64,000 nucleotides of DNA from Streptomyces sp. TLI_235 (lineage in GTDB: Bacteria; Actinomycetota; Actinomycetes; Streptomycetales; Streptomycetaceae). Location: assembly GCA_002300355.1 (NCBI GenBank), contig NSGV01000004.1, positions 186,001 through 250,000 of the forward strand. Direction: 5' to 3'. Under the pieces are notes generated by a model. It did not search any database. It had not been told where the DNA came from and saw only the letters and a list, made by a program, of their open reading frames with translations. Of the stretch, positions 51,677 through 60,427 are shown piece by piece. Position numbers and translations under genes: made by a program. Position 1 is the first letter of the stretch. The number at the start of each line of letters is the position of its first letter.

Positions 51677-52089
51677 GGGGCCTCCTGGACGGATGGCAGG
51701 ACGGGGGTGTCACGCAGGGACGCAGCACGCTCCTCAGCTGAGGTGGGGCGAGCCGGCACGGACGAGGATGCGTCACGACTACCGGCGAGTACAAGAGGTG
51801 TGACGGTGACTCATCCACTCAGCGGTCACAGCCGATGGGTCTGTCGTCCGGTGCTGCGGCAGGGCCTCCACCCGTCGGGCGGTGGCTCCACCTGCACGGC
51901 TGCGCGAAAGGGCCCGCTTTCGGCCGTCGGGACGGGGCAGGCGCCGAAACGGGAACGGCCAGGCTTTCCGGCCCGGCTGCCGTGCACGGCCCTTGCAGTG
52001 GTTCGTCATCGCGGTATTGACGGACGGTCAGGCCAGTGGTTCAGTGGCTGAGCCACTGACCGCCGATGTGCGATGCAAGGGGGGCGGAC
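51677..52089. other. Divergent promoter region of the two GMC loci
   Basis: 413 bases between the secreted-protein start and the beta-domain gene. No gene is supported. The half near 52000-52060 contains TTGACGGACGGTCA (52017-52030) and the perfect palindrome listed next. Confidence 0.5.
52041..52059. promoter_or_regulatory. Perfect 19-bp palindrome with TGG-N5-CCA core
   Basis: TCAGTGGCTGAGCCACTGA is fully symmetric (nine-base arms). Its core TGGCTGAGCCA has the TGG-N5-CCA spacing of FadR/FCD-type GntR operators. It sits 31 bases before ATG 52090, and a GntR/FCD gene ends this cluster at 54606-55319. Confidence 0.6.
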
Positions 52090-53499
52090 ATGGGATCCCG
52101 CGGAACGGCCTTCGCCGAGACGATGCTGGGCACCGTCCGCCTGGCGGGGGAGGCCGAAACACGCCCGATGCGCATGGACCTCGCGGTGTGCTCGGACGCA
52201 CTGGTCCTGCCGCACCGCACCACCGTGGCCGCGGTGGCGGGCCGGGTCCGGATCCGGGGCATCGCCGACGACCCGCGGGCCACAGGGGAGTTGGAGATCT
52301 CGCCGCTGGCCCGCCGACGGATCCGGTACCGGCTGGAGTTCACCGCCGACGGCCGCCGCCACACCCTGGACGGCGGGAAGTCCCTCTCGCTCCGGCGACC
52401 GCTGCGGTCGATGACCGTCCTGCCGTACACCCTGTCCGCGGACGGCCGCGAGATCGGCCGGGGCACGCTGCGCTTCCCGCTGTCCACCGGGCTGCTGCCG
52501 TTCCTGGCCGGCTGGCGGTTCCCCCGGCAGGGCGAAGGACAGCGGCAGGGCGAAGGGGAACGCCAGCTGGCGCCGCGCTGGGACGGCACACCGGGCCGCA
52601 CCGAGGTCTGGTACACCACGCTCACCGAACCGGCCGGGAAGACGGGCGTCTGGCTGCACCAGGAACTGGTCGCACCCACCGACGGCTCACCCGCCCAGGT
52701 GCACGGCTGGATCGCACTCTTCCCGCCCGAAGGCCCGGTGGAGCACGCCAGGTTCGGCCCCGAGCCCTGGCCGCCCAGCCTGCCGTTCTCCGCCGCCCAT
52801 ACCGAGGCCGGGGACGGCGTACGGCGGCTGCGGGGCAACGCCGGCCCGTACACCTGGGACCTGACCGAACACCCGGCAGGCGAGCCGCTCTACACCTTCC
52901 CCCGCTGGGCCTGGCACCACGGCGGGCTGCCGGCCGCGCAGATGCTGCCGGCCGCCGCCTCCCGCTACACCGGCACGATCAACCACCCCGGCGGCGTGCT
53001 GCACCTGGACAACGCCCCCGGGGCGACCGCGCGGATCCACGGCCACGGCAACGCCGAGCGATGGGCCTGGCTGCACGCCGACCTCGGCCATGGCGACGTC
53101 CTCGAGGTCGTCGCCGCCGTCTCCAGGAAACCCGGACTGAACCGGCTGCCGCCCCTCGTCTTCCTCAGACTGCGCCACCGCGGGCGCACCTGGCCGCGGA
53201 GCGCGATGCGCCCGGCCGTCGGATGGGCGGGATGGGGCCGGTTCATGGCACACATCGCACTGCCGACCTGGACGGTGACCGGCCGAACCCTGCTGCGCCG
53301 CATCCGCGTCACCGTCACCCAACCGGAAGAACGCACCCTGGCGCTGGAGTACACCGACCCGGACGGCGGCCGGGCGGTGTGCCGCAACAGCGAGGCCGCC
53401 GACGCCGAGATCGTGCTCGAACGCTGGTGGGGCCGCTGGCGCCCCGAGGCCTCCTGGACCCTGGCCGGTACGGCGCACGCGGAGGTGGGCGACCGATGA
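52090..53499 (+). CDS. Two-domain beta-rich protein of a GMC oxidoreductase locus
   Basis: 469 residues from ATG 52090 after a G-rich site. The N-terminal domain (about 5-150) alternates beta strands (MDLAVCSDALVLPHRTTVAA, RRRIRYRLEFTADGRRHTLD, MTVLPYTLSADGREIGRGTL) and resembles segments fused to other actinobacterial GMC oxidases. The C-terminal part (about 175-469) is Trp-rich beta structure with WYTTL, YTFPRWAWHHGG and ERWAWLHADLGHGDVLEVVA, recalling CrtC/lipocalin-like folds. No catalytic motif is clear. It overlaps the next gene by ATGA, so they are coupled. Confidence 0.75.
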   Translation: MGSRGTAFAETMLGTVRLAGEAETRPMRMDLAVCSDALVLPHRTTVAAVAGRVRIRGIADDPRATGELEISPLARRRIRYRLEFTADGRRHTLDGGKSLSLRRPLRSMTVLPYTLSADGREIGRGTLRFPLSTGLLPFLAGWRFPRQGEGQRQGEGERQLAPRWDGTPGRTEVWYTTLTEPAGKTGVWLHQELVAPTDGSPAQVHGWIALFPPEGPVEHARFGPEPWPPSLPFSAAHTEAGDGVRRLRGNAGPYTWDLTEHPAGEPLYTFPRWAWHHGGLPAAQMLPAAASRYTGTINHPGGVLHLDNAPGATARIHGHGNAERWAWLHADLGHGDVLEVVAAVSRKPGLNRLPPLVFLRLRHRGRTWPRSAMRPAVGWAGWGRFMAHIALPTWTVTGRTLLRRIRVTVTQPEERTLALEYTDPDGGRAVCRNSEAADAEIVLERWWGRWRPEASWTLAGTAHAEVGDR

Positions 53500-53873
53500 G
53501 CCGCAGCCTGCGAGGCCTGACCGCAGCCCTGCTCGCCGACGACGGCGACGCACCCTGGCCCGCGAACGTCCCGGCCCGACTGGACGCCCTCCTCGCGAAC
53601 CTGCCGCGCGCTGCCCGGGCCTCCCTCCACGCCGCTGCCACCGCCCTCGACGCCTACGCCGCTCTGCGCACCGGCGCCCGCCTCGACCGGCTCACCCCGG
53701 CCGAACGCGAAACGGTGATGGCCGCGCTGGCCGCCCGCCCGGCGCTGCTACCCCTGCTGGACGCAGTGAAAATCCCCGTCGTCCTGGCTGCCGGCACCGA
53801 ACGCCTCCTCCACCACCGGACAAGCCCACCCGTTCTGCCCGCCGTGCCCGAAGACACCACCAGGGCATCCTGA
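53496..53873 (+). pseudogene. N-terminal piece of a GMC oxidoreductase
   Basis: 125 residues, helical (LTAALLADDGDAPWPANVPA, TALDAYAALRTGARLDRLTP, ERETVMAALAARPALLPLLD). This is the small helical domain that precedes the FAD-binding GSGxGG in long GMC oxidoreductases of the fatty-alcohol-oxidase type. The expected roughly 350-residue FAD domain does not follow: after HHRTSPPVLPAVPEDT the frame stops at 53871, and the matching C-terminal domain begins at once in another frame. Confidence 0.65.
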
Positions 53874-54424
53874 TCGAGGCCACCGCCCCACCGCCCGGCA
53901 TGGGATCCTTCGTCCCCCCGGGCCTCGGCCGACGGCTCCGCGCCGAACTCGACGGCGCCGACCACCTGGCCACCCTCGGCGCGATGATCGCCGACCGACC
54001 GGGCGGCCGCGTCCTGGACCGCACCGGACGGCTGGTGCGCTACCGCCTGGACGCGCGCGACGGCCGCACCCTGCTGCGCGCCGTCGCCGCGATGGGCGAA
54101 CTGCTGTTCGCCGCCGGCGCGACGGAGGTGCTCACCGGCCTGCCCCGCCGTCCGAGCGTGCGCACGCCCGCCGAACTCCACCGGGCACTCGACCGCAGCA
54201 CGCCCGCCGACCTCCACCTGTCCGCCTTCCACCCCACCGGCACCGTCGCCCTCGGAGCCGACCCGCAGAAGGCACCGGCCGACGAGCACGGCCGGCTGCG
54301 CGGCATCCACGGCGTCCTGGTCACCGACGCCTCGGCGCTGCCCAGCTGCCCCGAGGTGAACCCCCAACTGAGCATCATGGCTCTCGCCCTGGCCGTCACC
54401 CACGACGCCGTCGAACGCCTGTGA
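53855..54424 (+). pseudogene. C-terminal domain of the same GMC oxidoreductase
   Basis: The frame reads HHQGILIEATAPPPGMGSFV, ADHLATLGAMIADRPGGRVL, HLSAFHPTGTVALGAD and IHGVLVTDASALPSCPEVNP, the complete C-terminal substrate and active-site domain with HPTG and NPQLSIMALA. ATG 53900 could start translation of this part alone, but no FAD site exists. With the preceding piece it shows one gene that lost its middle and shifted frame. Confidence 0.75.
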
Positions 54425-54524
54425 CACGAAACGCGTGGGCTGTACCCCACCGGGCGCCGCCAGGGCGTCTGCACCGCCACCACCGGCGCGCCGACCACTG
54501 CCGTCCCGTCTTCGGTACGGGCCT

Positions 54525-54541
54525 TGACGGTCCGTCCGTCA
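54525..54541. promoter_or_regulatory. Inverted repeat upstream of the GntR gene
   Basis: TGACGG-TCCGT-CCGTCA is a 17-base inverted repeat 65 bases before the GntR start. The sequence CCGTCCGTCA is shared, on the other strand, with TTGACGGACGG at 52017 before the coupled GMC-locus gene, a hint of a common regulator. Confidence 0.45.
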
Positions 54542-54605
54542 CCGGCTTGACTCCGGACCAGAGGCCGAGCCGCTCAGCCACGGCAGCCGAAGAGCAAGGA
54601 GATCG

Positions 54606-55319
54606 ATGCCGGTGCCCCCCGAGACCATCCAGCGCCAGTCCGTGGTCGACCTGCTGGCCCACCGGCTGCGCCATGACATCCTGAGCGGCACCCACCGCCC
54701 CGGCGCCCTGCTGCCGCCCGAACGGGATCTCGCCGCCGGCTACGGCGTCACCCGGACCACCCTCAAGCACGCCCTCTCCCGCCTCGAACAGGCCGGCCTG
54801 CTGAGCACGCGGCACGGCATCGGCACCCGCATCCGCAACTTCCTCCACGAGGGCGGCGCCGACCTCCTGCCGATGCTCGCCGCCCACGATCCCGGCTGGC
54901 TCACCGAGGTGTTCGAAGTCCGCCGCCACATCGGCGCCCTCATCGCCCGCCGTGCCGCCGCCCGCCGCACCGCCGACCACGCCCGCCGCCTCGACGAACT
55001 CCTGCAGGCGGTCCGGGACGCGCCGGACGGGGACGCCGCCCAGCTCGCCGACATCGAGGTGCACCGCGAACTGGCCCGCGCCAGCGGCAACCGCGTCTAT
55101 CTCCTGCTCACCAACACCCTCTTCAACGCCTACCTCCCCGTCCGCGCCGCCCTGCGCGCCCCGTTCGAGGACTCGATCGCCGCCGCCGACCGGCTGGCCC
55201 CGATCGTCCGGGCGGTGGCCGACGGCGAGGAAGGCGGAGCCGAGCGGGCCGCCGAGCAGTACCTCCGCGCAACCGAAGAGATCATGCTCGACTCGCTCAA
55301 GGCGAACCGGGCCGGCTGA
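54606..55319 (+). CDS. GntR-family regulator with FCD domain (FadR subfamily)
   Basis: 237 residues after AAGGAGA. Winged helix (about 12-78): LAHRLRHDILSGTHRPGALL, PPERDLAAGYGVTRTTLKHA, LSRLEQAGLLSTRHGIGTRI. The FCD domain (about 90-225) has EVRRHIGALIARRAA, DIEVHRELARASGN and AIVRAVADGEEGGAE-type helices with the metal-binding Asp and His residues. It probably controls the GMC genes upstream and itself. Confidence 0.94.
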   Translation: MPVPPETIQRQSVVDLLAHRLRHDILSGTHRPGALLPPERDLAAGYGVTRTTLKHALSRLEQAGLLSTRHGIGTRIRNFLHEGGADLLPMLAAHDPGWLTEVFEVRRHIGALIARRAAARRTADHARRLDELLQAVRDAPDGDAAQLADIEVHRELARASGNRVYLLLTNTLFNAYLPVRAALRAPFEDSIAAADRLAPIVRAVADGEEGGAERAAEQYLRATEEIMLDSLKANRAG

Positions 55320-55407
55320 CGACACGCGACGGGCGGCGGTCTCGGTGCCGCCACATCCCGCCCCCGGCGGGTCGGCTCCCCGCCGCAGTCGCGTTCACCT
55401 TCATTCT

Positions 55408-55539
55408 ATTGCAACGGTCGCAATGGCTGACGTTGCGTTATCTCTCAATCCATTGCAACGATTTCTCGGTGTTGACCTGCATTAATGGTGACTTCTCGCA
55501 ACGTGCTCGTTGCCAATATTATGAACGCAACGTAGCGTT
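55408..55539. promoter_or_regulatory. Cluster of TTGCAACG-like repeats in an AT-rich promoter
   Basis: Within 132 bases there are five related sites: ATTGC-N7-GCAAT (55408-55424), CGTTGCG (55431), CATTGCAACG (55451), the perfect GCAACG-N4-CGTTGC (55498-55513) and AACGC-N6-GCGTT (55524-55539). They fill the leader of the DUF4097 gene, and this is the most AT-rich stretch of the window. Multiple half-sites suggest cooperative binding of a repressor, for example a TetR-like or PadR-like protein. Confidence 0.6.
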
Positions 55540-55576
55540 TTCGATGTTGGAAACAGCGAGCGCACAGGAGAGCACG

Positions 55577-56248
55577 ATGCAGAAGTTCGACACCCCCGCC
55601 CCCATCTCGGCCGTTCTCGGCGTCCCCGCGGGGCGGATCCGGTTCATCGCCGGCGACCGGGCCGACACCACGGTCGAGGTCCTGCCCGCGGACGCCGCCA
55701 AGGGGCGCGACGTGAAGGCCGCGGGGCAGATCACCGTCGAGTACGGCGACGGCGTCCTGCGGATCGAGGCCCCGGCGGCGAAGAACCGGGTCCTCGGTAC
55801 CTCCGGGTCCGTCGAGGTCACCGTCCAGCTGCCCGCCGGCTCCCGCGTCGCGGCGAGGACGGCCGATGCCGAACTGCGGGGCGTCGGGCGGCTCGGCGAC
55901 GTCACCCTCGACAGCGCCGCCGGCTCGATCAAGCTCGACGAGGCCGCGAGCGCCCACCTCACCCTCCTCGCCGGCGACATCGCCGTCGGCCGCCTCACCG
56001 GCCCCGCCGAGATCAGCACCACCAAGGGCGACATCCGGATCACCGAGGCCGTCCGCGGCGCGGTCGTGCTGCGCACCGAGGCCGGCGGGATCGAGGTCGG
56101 CGCCGCCCGCGGCGTCTCCGCCTCGCTGGACGCCGGCACCGCCTACGGCCGGATCCACAACGCGCTGAAGAACGCCGACGGCGCCGCCGCGGCCCTGACC
56201 GTCCGCGCCACCACCGCCTACGGCGACATCACCGCCCGCAGCCTCTGA
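55577..56248 (+). CDS. DUF4097-family beta-repeat protein
   Basis: 223 residues from ATG 55577 after AGGAG; the longer frame to 55409 covers the promoter. The sequence is a beta-solenoid with repeated short strands: VTVQLPAGSRVAARTADAEL, GDVTLDSAAGSIKLDEAASA, EISTTKGDIRITEAVRGAVV, YGRIHNALKNA. No signal peptide or membrane anchor is seen. Such proteins often follow TetR or PadR regulators in actinomycetes. Function unknown; the gene probably forms a unit with the hydrolase 57 bases behind. Confidence 0.9.
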   Translation: MQKFDTPAPISAVLGVPAGRIRFIAGDRADTTVEVLPADAAKGRDVKAAGQITVEYGDGVLRIEAPAAKNRVLGTSGSVEVTVQLPAGSRVAARTADAELRGVGRLGDVTLDSAAGSIKLDEAASAHLTLLAGDIAVGRLTGPAEISTTKGDIRITEAVRGAVVLRTEAGGIEVGAARGVSASLDAGTAYGRIHNALKNADGAAAALTVRATTAYGDITARSL

Positions 56249-56305
56249 CGCCGGTGCCCGTCACGGCCGGCCGAACACATCCCCTCACCAGACGAGGAAA
56301 CGACC

Positions 56306-57424
56306 ATGACTGACATGCTGCGGACCGTCGCGGACGACGCCGGGCAGGACCCCCCGGAGCTGCAGAAGGCCATCGAGGAGTTCGTCGACTCCGGTTTCGC
56401 CGGGGTGCAGATGCGCGTGCGCGACGAGCGGGGCGAGTGGGTCGGCAGCGCAGGCGTGCGCAAGCTCGGCGACGTCGAGAAGCCGCCGACGGACGGACGG
56501 TTCTGGGTGGGCAGTTCCACCAAGACGTTCGTCGCGACCCTGGTGCTGCAACTGGTGGCCGACGGCATGATCGGGCTGGACGACCCGGTGGCCGACCACC
56601 TGCCCCACCTCGGGCTGGACGGGCGGATCACCGTACGGATGCTGCTGCAGCACACCAGCGGGCTGCACAACTACACCGGCGAGCTCGACCCCGACGGGGC
56701 GTTCGTGCCGGGAATCCCCGCGGGGGGCAAGGAATGGGTCGACAACCGTTTCCACACCTACCGGCCGGAGGAACTCGTCCGGTTCGCCCTCACCAAGCCG
56801 GCGCGGTTCCGGCCGGGGTCCGACCAGAGCTACTCCAACACCAACTACACCCTGGCCGTGCTGCTGATCGAGAAGTCCACCGGCCGCTCCTACGCCGAAG
56901 AGATGCAGCGGCGGATCCTGCGACCGCTCGGTCTGTCGGGCACCGCGGTGCCGGGTGGCTCGCCGGAGCTCCCCGGGCCGCACGCCCACGGCTACTACCG
57001 CTACCAGGACGCCGACCAGTGGAAGGTCGCGGACGTCACCCGCCAGAACCTCTCCCTCCTGGTCGGCGCCGGTGACCTGATCTCCACCACCCGGGACCTC
57101 GGCACGTTCTTCTCCGCACTGCTCGGCGGCAAGCTCCTGCCAGCCGAACTCCTGGCCGAGATGCGCACGCCGCACGGACTCCTCGGCTACGGCCTCGGGC
57201 TGTTCGTGCAGGACCTGGGCCCCGACGGCGGCACCATCGTCCACCACAACGGCGGCGCCCCCGGCGGCTACGGGGCACTGATGATCAGCACGCCCGACGG
57301 CAGCAGGACCCTCACCGCCGGACTGACCACCGGCGACGCCGCGATCGACCCGGCTCAGGAGTTCCCGAAGGCGCTGGACAGGCTCATCAAGGCGGTCTTC
57401 TGCGGCGAGCAGGCCAAGGGCTGA
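56306..57424 (+). CDS. Beta-lactamase-fold serine hydrolase
   Basis: 372 residues after GAGGAAA. Catalytic boxes: SSTKTF (Ser-x-x-Lys, about 72-75), SYSNTNYTLA (Tyr-Ser-Asn) and HHNGGAPGG (third box). This is the D-Ala-D-Ala carboxypeptidase/class C lactamase fold. No signal peptide is present, so it probably hydrolyses a cytoplasmic ester or amide. The YSN box makes it closer to true DD-peptidases than the hydrolase at 17565. Confidence 0.94.
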   Translation: MTDMLRTVADDAGQDPPELQKAIEEFVDSGFAGVQMRVRDERGEWVGSAGVRKLGDVEKPPTDGRFWVGSSTKTFVATLVLQLVADGMIGLDDPVADHLPHLGLDGRITVRMLLQHTSGLHNYTGELDPDGAFVPGIPAGGKEWVDNRFHTYRPEELVRFALTKPARFRPGSDQSYSNTNYTLAVLLIEKSTGRSYAEEMQRRILRPLGLSGTAVPGGSPELPGPHAHGYYRYQDADQWKVADVTRQNLSLLVGAGDLISTTRDLGTFFSALLGGKLLPAELLAEMRTPHGLLGYGLGLFVQDLGPDGGTIVHHNGGAPGGYGALMISTPDGSRTLTAGLTTGDAAIDPAQEFPKALDRLIKAVFCGEQAKG

Positions 57425-57651
57425 CGGCCGCGGGGGGCACCGTGCACCTGAGACGAGTGTTCGCCGGAGGTCGACGCTGGTCGACGGCATGGTGTCCTCG
57501 CGTCGCCGGGCCGACTTCTCTGTGTCATCTGCCAGTACGGCAGTCGCCCAGGGCGGAGGAGGATTTCCGCAACCACCGCGACCCGGTGGGCCGCTGAGCC
57601 CGGAGGGTCCGCGGGACCGCGTACCTGGCGACGTACAAGAGGGGGCGGCAC

Positions 57652-58395
57652 GTGAGCGTGCAGCAGTACGACGAGATCGGCGAGGCTTTCGAGGGGTTCA
57701 AGTCCCTTCCGTTGATGCGTTACGGGGAGGTGCCGAGCTTCCTGGGCATGGTCGGGGACGTGAGCGGCAGGTCGGTGCTCGACCTGGCCTGCGGCACCGG
57801 CTTCTACAGCAGGGAGTTCAGGAGGCGCGGAGCCGCGGATGTCCTGGGCGTCGACATATCCGGCGAGATGATCGCCGCCGCGCAGGGAATCGAGCAGCGT
57901 GACCCGCTGGGCGTGCGCTACGAGGTCGGTGACGTGGCCGAACTGCGGTCCTTCGAAGGCCACTTCGACGTCGCGGTGGGAGTGCAGTGCCTCAATTACG
58001 GCGAGGACGTCGCGGCGATGCGGCGGATGTGCCGCAACATCCACCGGAGCCTGGTGCCGGGTGGGGAGTTCTTCGTGCTCGCGCAGAAGCCCGACTACCG
58101 GTTCGACTGTCCGTCCCTGGAGACGTACGGATTCCGGTGCGAGCCGACCGGCGAGGAAGCCGAGACCGGTCCGCGGGTGCGGGTCACGGCTCTGCTCGAC
58201 CCGCAGCCGATCAGCATCGTGACCACCGCGCCGCGCCGCGAGGTGTACGAGGACTGTCTGAGGGCGACCGGATTCAGCGCGGTCGAGTGGGTTCCACTGG
58301 AAGTGTCCGAAGCCGGCATCCGTGAGTTCGGCAAGGACTTCTGGGCGGACCTCCTCGCGAAGCCGCCGCTGGAGATGCTGCGCTGCCGCGCGTGA
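57652..58395 (+). CDS. SAM-dependent methyltransferase
   Basis: 247 residues from GTG 57652 after AGGGGG. Class I fold: motif I VLDLACGTGFYSREF (about 40-54), VLGVDISGEMIAAA, then DVAVGVQCLNYGEDVAAMRR and the post-III HRSLVPGGEFFVL. Toxoflavin-synthase-like members share the VGVQ/LNY region. The acceptor is unknown. Transcribed in line with its neighbours but with 227 bases before it. Confidence 0.94.
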   Translation: MSVQQYDEIGEAFEGFKSLPLMRYGEVPSFLGMVGDVSGRSVLDLACGTGFYSREFRRRGAADVLGVDISGEMIAAAQGIEQRDPLGVRYEVGDVAELRSFEGHFDVAVGVQCLNYGEDVAAMRRMCRNIHRSLVPGGEFFVLAQKPDYRFDCPSLETYGFRCEPTGEEAETGPRVRVTALLDPQPISIVTTAPRREVYEDCLRATGFSAVEWVPLEVSEAGIREFGKDFWADLLAKPPLEMLRCRA

Positions 58396-58450
58396 TCCAG
58401 CCAGGGCTGCGAAACCGCCGCCCGCCCTCCGCCCCAGCCCTTGCTCAACA

Positions 58451-58465
58451 TATCGAAAATCGATA
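58451..58465. promoter_or_regulatory. Perfect 15-bp palindrome before the DUF2975/XRE pair
   Basis: TATCGAAAATCGATA has six-base arms and an AAA centre, 33 bases before the first ATG of the pair. It probably binds the small XRE protein, giving autoregulation; TATCGA sites are typical for this gene pair. Confidence 0.65.
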
Positions 58466-58498
58466 GATTCCCATCGCAACTCGATGGAGGGATGGGTC

Positions 58499-58984
58499 AT
58501 GGGAAAGCTGGCAGTGCGTGCGCTACGCGCCGTCCTCATGGTGGTGCTCGTCGGCACCGTGTTCGTGCAGGCGTTGATGGTGTGGGCGTTGGCCACCGAT
58601 CCGGAGGACGGGTCGCTCCCGCTGACGCCGCTGCGCCTGATCACGATCCTGGGGCTGGTGTCGGCCCAGGTCGCCCTGGTCTGTGTGTGGCGGCTGGTGG
58701 CGATGGTGCGACGCGGGACCGTGTTCTCGCACGCCGCCTTCCGGTACGTGGACGGCGTGATCGGCGCGATCGTGGCGGCTGCCCTCGTGTGGTTCGCGGT
58801 CACGGCCATCAATGCGCCGGGTCAGCGGGACGACCCGGGCGTCACCGTGATCATGGGCGGCATCGGCGTGGCCATCCTGGGCGTCGCGCTCATTGTGCTC
58901 GTGCTGCGGATGCTGCTCGCCCAGGCCGTCGCGCGCGACGTCGAAGCGGCGCAGATGCAGGCCGAGCTGGACGAGGTGATCTGA
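58499..58984 (+). CDS. DUF2975-family membrane protein
   Basis: 161 residues after GGAGGG. Four hydrophobic helices: AVLMVVLVGTVFVQALMVWA, LITILGLVSAQVALVCVWRL, VDGVIGAIVAAALVWFAVTA and GGIGVAILGVALIVLVLRML. The VRRGTVFS and FRYVDGVIG loops are the family signature. DUF2975 proteins occur next to YozG-like regulators. The stop TGA overlaps the next start by one base, so translation is coupled. Confidence 0.94.
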   Translation: MGKLAVRALRAVLMVVLVGTVFVQALMVWALATDPEDGSLPLTPLRLITILGLVSAQVALVCVWRLVAMVRRGTVFSHAAFRYVDGVIGAIVAAALVWFAVTAINAPGQRDDPGVTVIMGGIGVAILGVALIVLVLRMLLAQAVARDVEAAQMQAELDEVI

Positions 58985-59205
58985 TGCCGATCACCGTCGA
59001 CATCGACGTGATGCTGGCCAGGCGGAAGATGTCCGTGGGCGAGCTCGCGGACCGCGTAGGGATCACCCCCGCCAACCTGGCGGTACTCAAGAACGGCCGC
59101 GCCAAGGCGGTGCGCTTCGCGACACTCGCCGCGCTCTGCGAGGTGCTCAAGTGCCAGCCGGGCGACCTGCTGCGCTGGGAGGCCGAGGACGCCGCGAGCG
59201 GATGA
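58984..59205 (+). CDS. Small XRE-family regulator (YozG-like)
   Basis: 73 residues consisting of one Cro/C1 helix-turn-helix: VMLARRKMSVGELADRVGIT, PANLAVLKNGRAKAVRFATL and LCEVLKCQPGDLLRWE. It has no other domain. It is coupled to the DUF2975 gene and should bind the TATCGA palindrome upstream, so the pair is self-regulated. The membrane protein may modulate it. Confidence 0.95.
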   Translation: MPITVDIDVMLARRKMSVGELADRVGITPANLAVLKNGRAKAVRFATLAALCEVLKCQPGDLLRWEAEDAASG

Positions 59206-59325
59206 CGTGCCCCAGGGCGGGCGTGAAAACGCCTGGCACCACCGGCCCGTGACACGGCACGTGGACCGCGTGAACGTGGAGCGCCGATCGCCTGCAGCCC
59301 CGCGAACGTGGCCTCCCCACCGCAG

Positions 59326-59360
59326 ACCCCCGTCCTTCCGGCAGTCGGAAGGACGGGGGT
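59326..59360 (+). terminator. Strong terminator hairpin
   Basis: A perfect 15-base stem (ACCCCCGTCCTTCCG and its complement) with a GCAGT loop, 121 bases after the XRE gene. It lies in a 332-base gap that otherwise holds only the promoter of the next gene. Confidence 0.85.
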
Positions 59361-59537
59361 TCGTCGTCGGGCGGGCAGCCGGGGCCGTAGCCGCTTGACG
59401 TTTGATCCGTGACGGACTGTCGGTCTCCCTCGGTACCGGCCCGGATGGAGTGGGCGGGCCGGTGGGCGGTTCCGATATCGTTCCGGCAGATAACCGCCGC
59501 TCAGGCGCGGCGATTCCGGTACCGAGCGGGGGACTTG

Positions 59538-60215
59538 ATGCAGAATCCGATGCAGGACCCGTCGCCGCAGCAGACTCCGCCGACCGACTACCCGACGGTC
59601 GGCCGACCGGTGACGGCGCACCGTTCGCCCGTGAAGACCTGGGGTGTGGTCGCCGCGGTGGTGAGCGCGGCGGCGGGCGTGGCGAGTGCGATCGCGGCGT
59701 TCACAGGCGGCGGCTCGGGCACATCGCCCGCGCCGAGGCCGGCGCCGGAGGTGACCGTCACCGTCGCCGGGCAGGGCTCGTCGGCGTCGACGGGCGGCGC
59801 CGCGGCGGCCGTCTCCCCGACACCGGCGGCCGCCGGCACGGCGGCTGCGGTCCGTTGGTCGGGAAAGATCCTCTTCGGCATGGAGGGCATCAACCTGTCG
59901 GCGATGCCTCCCCGCAAGGGCACCGACACCGTCGGCTGGCCCAGCGCACAGCGCAGCGGCAGCAGCGGGATGAAGATCAAGGGCCAGGTCGCCCCCTGGG
60001 ACGGATCGGGCGATCCCACTGCGGAGGGCTGCCGGGACCTCCTGCTCACGCGGTCGCGCCAGGAGGTCGACGTTGCCGAGGGCGACCGGGTCTGTGTGGT
60101 CGACGACCGCTCGCCGATCGGCCTGGTGACCATCACGGCGACCCACTACGACCAGGGCTCCTACGGCGAGCTGGACGCGAACCTGACGGTCTGGAACCTG
60201 CGGCTCGACCACTGA
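59538..60215 (+). CDS. Membrane-anchored hypothetical protein
   Basis: 225 residues from ATG 59538 after GGGGGA. A short Gln/Pro-rich cytoplasmic head (QNPMQDPSPQQTPPTDYP), one membrane helix (WGVVAAVVSAAAGVASAIAA, about 34-53), an Ala/Thr/Pro linker and an extracellular beta domain (about 110-225: WSGKILFGMEGINLSAMPPR, GDRVCVVDDRSPIGLVTITA) with two Cys that could pair. Family not recognised. Confidence 0.75.
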   Translation: MQNPMQDPSPQQTPPTDYPTVGRPVTAHRSPVKTWGVVAAVVSAAAGVASAIAAFTGGGSGTSPAPRPAPEVTVTVAGQGSSASTGGAAAAVSPTPAAAGTAAAVRWSGKILFGMEGINLSAMPPRKGTDTVGWPSAQRSGSSGMKIKGQVAPWDGSGDPTAEGCRDLLLTRSRQEVDVAEGDRVCVVDDRSPIGLVTITATHYDQGSYGELDANLTVWNLRLDH

Positions 60216-60317
60216 CCCCCGGCAGCCCCCGCCCCGGCGCCCGTGTCCCGGCTGGGCCGCCCTCCACCTTCCGGCAGTGGGCTCGCCGGGCCGCGGCGGG
60301 TGATCGATTCCAAGGGG

Positions 60318-60427
60318 TCAGTGGTCGTAGGCGGTCAGGGCGCGCATGACGGGCTGCTCGGTGTGGTCGTTGTGCCAGGTCGCGCGGTGAGACCGAGGAT
60401 GCGCTGCAGGACGCGGACGGCCACGCC
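60318..60427 (-). mobile_element. IS982/IS5-like transposase C-terminal scar
   Basis: The minus strand reads GVAVRVLQRILGLTA and, one frame off, ATWHNDHTEQPVMRALTAYD-H with stop TGA at 60318-60320. This is the common C terminus of Streptomyces transposases ending in (S/A)LTAYDH. A frameshift and the loss of all upstream parts show it is dead. Confidence 0.65.
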
